From the NCBI GenBank assembly GCA_023101885.1, contig JALPQD010000215.1, positions 1,488,001 to 1,552,000 of the forward strand: a stretch of DNA of 64,000 nt. The letters are read 5' to 3'. Shown here piece by piece: positions 57,673-64,000 of this stretch. Origin of the DNA: Typhlomys cinereus (Eukaryota > Chordata > Mammalia > Rodentia > Platacanthomyidae). A program made the translations under genes and the position numbers. Under the pieces are notes generated by a model. The model was not told the origin of the DNA and searched no databases. It saw only the letters and a program-made list of their open reading frames with translations. Positions within the stretch are counted from its first letter, which is position 1, and each line of letters opens with the position of its first letter.

Positions 57673-59439
57673 AATGCCCATTGCCTGCCCAGAATGAGGC
57701 TGGATCCCCTGCCATTCAACCCACTACCATATCCGTCTCCTCTGGACATAGGCACACCCCAGCGCCATGCTTCGTGTACGTTTCCTTGGATGGTTTTCAA
57801 AAACGTCCAGGTGTGCTACTGGGATCCCCCGCATCCACTTCACTTGTGACAAATGTCTTCCTTCTGAGGGCGATGGCTGCTCCCTCTCTCTAGCCTTCTA
57901 GGTCTTGCTCCGAAGCCTCCCAGGAGGATTGAGCCAAGCCACCCCGCAAGAGGGTGCTGCCTACATCTCCCACCGGCCTCCTTTCGGCCCGATCGACGGG
58001 GTGCTGCCACCTAGAGGTTAGCTTCTGACATTGCCTCAACGTCCCACGCCCTTTCCACTCCCCTTCAAAGTCCCTGGATTTCAGGGCAGAGAACCCAAGT
58101 TCAGACAGGGAAATCTAATCTCTATCACCCAAAAGACACTCCAGAAAGGAATGCTGGCGATCCCCAGGGAACACAGACAACCCAGCAGCAAGATGAGGTT
58201 TATCTTTTGCAGCCTGTCCTGCCAAAGATGGCCAGAGCTCCCCTCCCTGTCCCCCCCCCCATGTGGGAGAAAGTTAAGCTGAACTTAAGGACTCAAGCTG
58301 CTTCCTAACCCCTCACTTGGACCCTTGACTAGGCGGACAGCAACAAAACCCAAAGAAGTCAAGGGAAAGAAGAAAGAGAAAAGAAATCAGAAGAGCTTGG
58401 CAGATAGGATTTTTATGCAGCTGTCTGAATCAAACGAGAGAAAGCATTAAAAGGAAAGCGTTTGCCTTCCACCGGCTCAGATTCTTCCAGAAACTGTCCA
58501 CCTGAGCCCTGCAGAGTTGGGATTTTAAGGTGTTAGATTCCAGATAGCTAAAAGCTGCTGCGGGCCTGTGCATCGCTCCAAGAAAGCACGGCGAGGGCGT
58601 GCAAGCAACAGCGAAGAATGAAGAGGCTGGGGAAGTAAGGGAAGGGGCTAGGGAGGGGGAGCTGCGGAAGAGATCATCTCTGGCAGGCGCCACGCAGCCG
58701 CCGGGGGTGAGGAAGTCTGTCACTTCTTTTTATACTTCAAACAGCACCAAGTTACATATGGCTTTCTTGCATTTTGGAGTGTTCTGTTTTCTGCAACAAA
58801 ATGCACTGAGCTGGCGATCGGATTGTCTTAACGAAAGCCATTTAAAATGAATGGGCAGGAGAACGGACAATTCTGCTGCTTTGGAAAATGTCTGGCTTTC
58901 TGGAAAAGAGCCGATTCCTCCAGGAACCAGGACTCCCCATTTCCTGCCTCCTTGCTTAGCGGCCTACCTAAGGCTGGACCGGCCTGTGCTGCCACCTGGG
59001 GGTCATTCCCAGACATGACACCAGCCTCCCTGCAGTCAGTCCTTGTCCCTCCTGCCACTGTTGACCTTTGACCTTTGAAGCCCTTGGGTTTCAGGGCTGA
59101 GGGCCATAAAGTCCAGACAGGGACAAGCAGGGCAGAATAAGAAGGGTATGACTGTATGCATGTGTGCACACAGAGCCCAGGGGGAAATGGGAGGGCAAAG
59201 CCCCCCCCCAAGGTCAACAGCCACTAAAAAACCCCAAACCTTTACAACCAAGCATTAAACCCAGCGTGGCCCCTTCTGAGCCTGTAAGCCAGCCCAGCTT
59301 GCACACTGAATTTAGAGGTAGGTTAGCGATGCTGTGAGGTGCAAGGCCTGTGTGTCACTGTGCAGATAGGTACAGGTGATTGCGGTGCTTCAGGCGATGT
59401 ACATCTGTCGGAGGAGCAGCGCTGTCTGCACAGCTTAGG
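57673..59439. other. Intergenic, repeat-poor, no gene seen
   Basis: 58380-58960 is free of recognisable repeats and rich in homeobox/E-box-like words (CAGCTG, TTAAAATG, CATATG), a candidate regulatory segment. No coding exon recognised. Confidence 0.4.
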
Positions 59440-59750
59440 TGAGGTGACAGTGCACCTTTACACACCGCTTAGCTGAGGCAAACCTCTCAGCGAGCCTGTG
59501 GGAGGTTAGCTAACAGATGCGGGAAGACCCACCCCTCGTGGACGGATAGGATGGACGGCTGCTTGGAGAGAGCAGACGGGCAAGGTCCACGGTGTGTCTC
59601 TCTCTCAGCGATTCCTGGGGTATGTTACAGCAGGGCCCCTGGTCACTGTTCCGTGACTCTCCTGCCATAATGGACTACGACCAGAAATACAAACTGCAAC
59701 AAAAACTCCTTGTCCCCCCCATGTATTATGAAGTCATGAGGCTGTAGCCC
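59440..59750 (+). repeat. Interspersed repeat R, copy 5 (diverged)
   Basis: AGCTGAGGCAAACCTCTCAG, GGGAAGACCCACCCCTCGTG, CTCTCAGCGATTCCTGGGG and CTGCCATAATGGACTACGAC keep the family order. Confidence 0.55.
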
Positions 59751-60002
59751 CCCCCCGCCACCTCCTGGTCTCTGGGAAGACAGAACCCCAGCTTCCTACT
59801 TCTTCCATGTGTAGAAAAGCAAGCAAGGTTACCAGGTCACCACAAGAGAACTCAAAGGCTCTGACTCATCCCTGGGTCCTTGTCTTCCTCCTCCCCTCCC
59901 TCTGCACCTTGGCAACTAATTTTTCTCTGTGTGCGTGCCTCAGTTTCCCCATTTGCTAGACAAAGGGGAGTATCTTGAAGGATTTCAGTGTCTGCCTCTC
60001 GT

Positions 60003-60405
60003 GCTAGTTAGATACAAAGGTGTCAACTTGACAACTGAAGGCTGAGATCTGGGCACATTTGAGAGGAATTGGTAGTTAAAGGCCCTCGAGCAAGCCTGCA
60101 AGCATTTGTCTGATTGACGTGGGAAGACCCAGCCCACAGTGGGTGGAGCCATTCCCTGGGCAGGTAGAGACGTTGGGGGCAGCTGGGTTGGTAAGCTGGC
60201 ATTCTTCAGCACATTTTGGCCGTCTTGCTGTCTGACGGATGAGATATGTCCTTCTTTCAGCAGTCCCTGCTGATATGGTTTGGCCATTCCCTCAGCTCCT
60301 GATGCAGGTGAGGGTTGTCCTGCCAAGCTGGATGAAGAAGCGTAACCAAGAACTGTAAGAAAGAATAAAACCTCATGTTCCCAAAGCTCACTGGCTGTAC
60401 CCCTT
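60003..60405 (+). repeat. Interspersed repeat R, copy 6
   Basis: AAGGTGTCAACTTGACAACT start, GGGAAGACCCAGCCCACAGT, CAAGCTGGATGAAGAAGCGT, AAGAATAAAACC end. Confidence 0.75.
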
Positions 60406-60929
60406 CTTGTCCCATTAAGAGAGGGAGCTCAGCAGTCCCCTGACTTCTGGGACATAATCCAAGATGCCCGGCATTCCCCGGGCACCCAGCAATATTATGA
60501 GGGTTAATTTTCTTTGTGACTTTTGTTTGGCTCCTGCCTGACCTTATCACATACATCTTCATCCTCCTCCTTCCCTCCTCCCCCGCCCGCTGTAAAAGAC
60601 CTGGCCCTTCCTTTTAGGAAGAATATAAGCACTGGCCATAAACAAGAAAATCTCCATGTGAACTTCCTCCTCTGGGCTTAGGGCAAACATTCTAGAAGCT
60701 CAGAACTACCCACTTGAATTCCTGAGAAAAACCAGTTTGCGGTTTTTTTTTGCAAGCTGTGGGTATGGATTAGATGACCTCAGTTAGAATCTCACACGCA
60801 GCATTTACTGTATGTCCAAGGGCTAAAGTACACCATTTTAATTTTAAAATCTCTAAGACCCATATATTTTTCTTTCCTTCTCTTTGGAGTGGATTATTTT
60901 ATTTTTATTCTTGGCGTGTGCGTCTGTGT

Positions 60930-61045
60930 GGTTTTGTTGGGGAAGTTGAGACACGTAATCAAGACTGGCCTTGAATTTCTGATCCTCCCGCCTCCACCTC
61001 CTAATGCTGGGGTTACAGGCTGGTGCCATCACGCCCGAGTCCAAG
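60930..61045 (-). mobile_element. B1-like SINE fragment, minus strand
   Basis: AAGACTGGCCTTGAATTTCT, GATCCTCCCGCCTCCACCTC, GGGGTTACAGGCTGGTGCC. Confidence 0.7.
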
Positions 61046-61929
61046 ATATTTACTCGCGGCCAAGAGTTCATTCCATGAAGTACAATAAACGTGCAAGTGT
61101 GAGCTGGGCAGAATAGATTGGTTTTATAGCCCAGAGCCGAAGATGAAGCATGAATTGGTTCTGCGGAGCCAAGTTGCCTCGTTTGTGAGGCCGAGTTGTG
61201 GGTAAGGATGTGGAAAGATGTGATCTAGAATCGTGGGCCTAAATTGTCTTGGGACCCTCCTGAGCATAGGAAGGAGGCTGGCGGAGCCCTGGGCCTGCAG
61301 TGTGGAGATGCTGCCACCAGGGGGCGAGCTGGCCTGCGATTCTCCCTCCCAGCCTCCAAGAGCTGCCTACAGGCTTTTATAAATGATATTTGGTTATGAC
61401 CCAGATTATGAAGATAGTTTTGATGATTTGACCATGTAAATGAGACCATGACAGAACTGAATCCTGAATAACTTTTCATTATGCTAATTAATGCTGTTTG
61501 GGTGGGACCTGGTTCCTACGCACCTAGGAAACACGCCAGTCACTGAAATTCCACCACTCGGGCCTTCTGGGCCGGAGGGAGCCAGGGAAATAGCAATAAT
61601 CAAGACCTCTCTATCTATGCATGCTTTATTTACTTTGTCAAGGTGACACTGTCTCCCCCCCCCCCTTTCTGGAAGATTAATTAAATGGAATTCCTCGTAC
61701 TACGCTGACGTCTCATTTCACTGTCATGGGTGTTCTGTCAGAAGGGCGGCCAGCCAGCTGCCCCTGGAAATGGGTGAGCTAAAAGTGGCACAAAGGTGGA
61801 TTCCAGGAGACTTCTTCTAGAACTTTCTTATGGTGTCACAATCAGTGTATTTCCTGCTGTGGGGCACGTGTCACTTCCACGAGCACTGTGACCTGGGGTG
61901 ATGCGGCCCTGTGGCAGTGATGTTCATGA
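61046..61929. other. Intergenic, no gene seen
   Basis: Contains an AT-rich, repeat-free stretch (61370-61510) with CATTATGCTAATTAATGC, an octamer/homeodomain-like motif. Confidence 0.4.
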
Positions 61930-62055
61930 GGGGCACAGGTGCCTATAATCCTCGCACTTAGAGGTGAGGGAGAAACATCCGAAGCTCAAGGTTATCCTTG
62001 AGGCTAGCCTGGGACACATAGACCCTGTCTCCAAAATAAAATTAAAACAAAATGG
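61930..62055 (+). mobile_element. B1-like SINE
   Basis: GGCACAGGTGCCTATAATCC, GAGGCTAGCCTGGGACACAT, A-rich end. Confidence 0.65.
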
Positions 62056-62263
62056 AGTGTTTTGGTGTGAGAGCAAGACAGGATCCATGGTAATTCACCC
62101 CCAAGTGGCTCAGTTTCCCCAGCGTCTATGTGCTGGGCTCAGAGTAGCTACTCAACAAAGATAGGGTGCAGCTTTCCCATTACCAATACCTCGTGGGAGC
62201 TGGACACCCCAGAAAAAAGCTGGGCTGCACCTAGAACACGCATGTACTCAGTAAATATGAAAT

Positions 62264-62490
62264 TGGGGTTGGGTTGCTGGCTCAGGGGTTAAAGCCTTCG
62301 CCTCACACAGAAAAGGACCTGAGTTCAGATCCCCAGAGTCCACGTAGAAATGCTGGTTTTAGGCAGTGATTTGCAATTTTGACCCTGGTGGGTAAAGCAA
62401 TAAGGAGATAGAGAATCCGGGATGATTCCCAATGTCACCCTTGGGCCTCCGCAGGTACACACACACACACACTCAAGTGCCCTTTTATGC
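62264..62490 (+). mobile_element. Dominant-family SINE
   Basis: TTGGGTTGCTGGCTCAGGGG head, GACCTGAGTTCAGATCCCC, AAGCAATAAGGAGATAGAG, CA tail. Confidence 0.7.
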
Positions 62491-63934
62491 ACACATGCAA
62501 AAGTGGGGGAGGGGCATGAAATCAAGTGAAATTCGCATCCCTGTGCTTTATCAGATGTAATCCCATTTTCCAACCACTTCCTGTTGTGGGAGGGATGTAG
62601 CTGGAAGGAGGAGGAGCTGATCTGTTTCAGTTTTGGTTTCCCAAAGCAGGTGGACTTCCGTTTTGTGGTGTTCGCTATGTTTCTTGGCCCTGCCGCATGC
62701 TCTGTGGAGTTGCCCCTCACAGTGTGGACTTGCTCACGTGACCCTGTGACCTCAGGGACATTTACAATGCAGCACAACAGTTGCCCAACCTTTGCTCCCT
62801 GAATCAGGCCTTTGGAAGGCTCATTCACAGAACCCAGTTACTCTGCCACAGAGAAGCCCAAGACAGACTGGGAGGGGGGCATGGGAAGAGTAGTGAGAGC
62901 CCATGGGCCCGCCATGCCCACCCCAGCCGTGGTACCCTTCCCAGTTGCTATCCTATTCCTGGCTGAGGATTGCTCTGCAGGCCCTGTGAAATCAGACGTC
63001 ACCTTTGCAGCAGATGCCACATGGGGCAAAATCGAACCAGACCTGCTGAGCCCTGACCAACTGCACAAGTGGGAGCAAGATCGGGTCATGTTAAACCCCT
63101 GTATCTGGTGTGGTTTGGAACACAGCAAACTAAGTTGAAAAGAAGGCTCGCACTCTGGGGGTGCGGGTCAGCGACCCCTGGGGATGGTGTGCTGCTGGCA
63201 GAGTGGATGACCTTTATCCCCTTCCCTGGGGACACCTCTCCCCTAGGGCTCCAGCTCCCCACAGTCCCTCAGCACCCCAACCAGGGGTGCTTACGGCAGA
63301 AGACACCCAGGCTGCTTCAACACTGAGATGCCCAGCCTCACATTACCCAAGTCCAGAGCCACAGAGTGGCTGAGCAAGGTCCCCCGGAGGACACAGACTT
63401 TGCAGCAGATGGACTGTCCTTGGTTCCTCTGGTCCTAGGGTATCTGCCAGGAAGATCTGCCTGGCTCCTCTTTCAATGTCAAGAGCAAGTGATGTTCCCC
63501 TGCACCTGCAGCTCAGAGACCCCAGCAGGTGTCTCAAGCCCACAGCTTTCCTTGTATCTCCGTAGGAGTCACATGCCCTTTCCTGAAACCAATCTCTGCA
63601 GCCAGTGGGAATTAAGATGAACCCCATCACCCTGCCCTTGGACTGGAACCGAGGAATCTAGGACAACAGGCCTCTTCTGGGGGACGGTCCAACCTGGTCC
63701 CCTAGGTGCCTGTCTCCCAGGGCGCTCGAGAGAAGCCAGGCACACTGGCTGCACCCTCCCATCCTTCTTGGGGTGGTGTAGGGAGGTGTGAAGAGAAACA
63801 TAGGGGTAACTTGGGTCCCCAGACAGTTCCTCCAGCCCCACACTGCGGGTGGCCACCCCACACGTGGCGTGTGGGGCACGCGGGGCGCCCAGGTGCGCAG
63901 CGCCAAGCAGCAGGGCGCCCGTTCAGGCCGTCTC
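62491..63934. other. Intergenic, no gene seen
   Basis: Largely single-copy. An open frame at 62812-63138 has no recognisable domain or start context and is left uncalled. The last about 120 bp become CpG-rich. Confidence 0.4.
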
Positions 63935-63935
63935 T

Positions 63936-63998
63936 TTATTCGTCTGGTAGCACTTTGTGTCTGCGGAACCTCGCCGCCCTATCTACTACTTGGTGACC
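63936..63998 (-). CDS. Possible last coding exon (partial) of a minus-strand gene
   Basis: From the window edge the minus strand reads an open frame ending RFRRHKVLPDE-TAA, with the stop overlapping a poly(A) signal AATAAA (63940-63935). In human and mouse maps a minus-strand gene, TEX33/CIMIP4, follows CSF2RB, which would fit. I do not recognise the peptide with certainty, and it is too short to prove coding. Confidence 0.3.
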   Translation of the reverse strand, partial: GHQVVDRAARFRRHKVLPDE

Positions 63999-64000
63999 CG

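Noticed and set aside
62812..63138. 108-codon open frame
   Set aside because: No recognisable domain. No neighbouring splice-linked exons could be found.

Overview
The window is mammalian genomic DNA, almost certainly from a rodent. It has intron-split genes, many (CA)n and (TG)n tracts, B1-like, B4/ID-like and B3-like SINEs, and a very abundant tRNA-headed SINE of the B2 superfamily type that ends in CA repeats. The B3-like copies point to Myodonta (mouse-like rodents and jerboas). A dipodoid such as a jerboa is a reasonable guess but is not proven here.

The core of the window (16.7-50.5 kb) holds two paralogous cytokine-receptor genes of the common beta chain family (CSF2RB: the signalling subunit for GM-CSF, IL-3 and IL-5). 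They are arranged tail to tail. Copy A (+, 16705-31157) has 13 coding exons that splice in frame to 893 residues. It keeps all the family hallmarks: signal peptide, four fibronectin-type cytokine-receptor domains, WSEWS, a transmembrane helix, box 1, and the tail tyrosines with the 14-3-3 serine site. Copy B (-, 50482-34969) has the same 13 exons with every GT-AG junction intact, but it stops after 738 residues. Its last about 155 residues survive only as decayed sequence downstream of an in-frame TAG.

The two copies are not uniformly similar. About 2 kb covering exons 4-7 (domains 2 and 3) and their introns is nearly identical between the arms, at roughly 99 % by eye. Exons 1-3 (domain 1), 8-9 (domain 4), 10-12 (membrane and juxtamembrane) and most introns have clearly diverged. 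This looks like gene conversion of the structural middle of the receptor, with the ligand-contacting domains left to diverge. Copy B has also lost the Tyr-x-His-Ile loop of domain 4 and the juxtamembrane tyrosines. In addition it carries a 23-bp minisatellite built from its own exon 11 splice donor. Copy A carries a sense-oriented LTR-like element directly upstream of the transmembrane exon.

Flanks: 1-16.2 kb and 50.5-63.9 kb show no convincing protein-coding gene. They hold SINEs, microsatellites, a 0.75-kb GATA/GATG-type repeat just upstream of copy A, a 270-bp TTTC tract, and copies of a roughly 300-430-bp interspersed repeat (six in the window, all in + orientation). At the right edge a possible last coding exon of a minus-strand gene ends with a stop codon overlapping AATAAA. 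By synteny this could be TEX33/CIMIP4, but that is not established.
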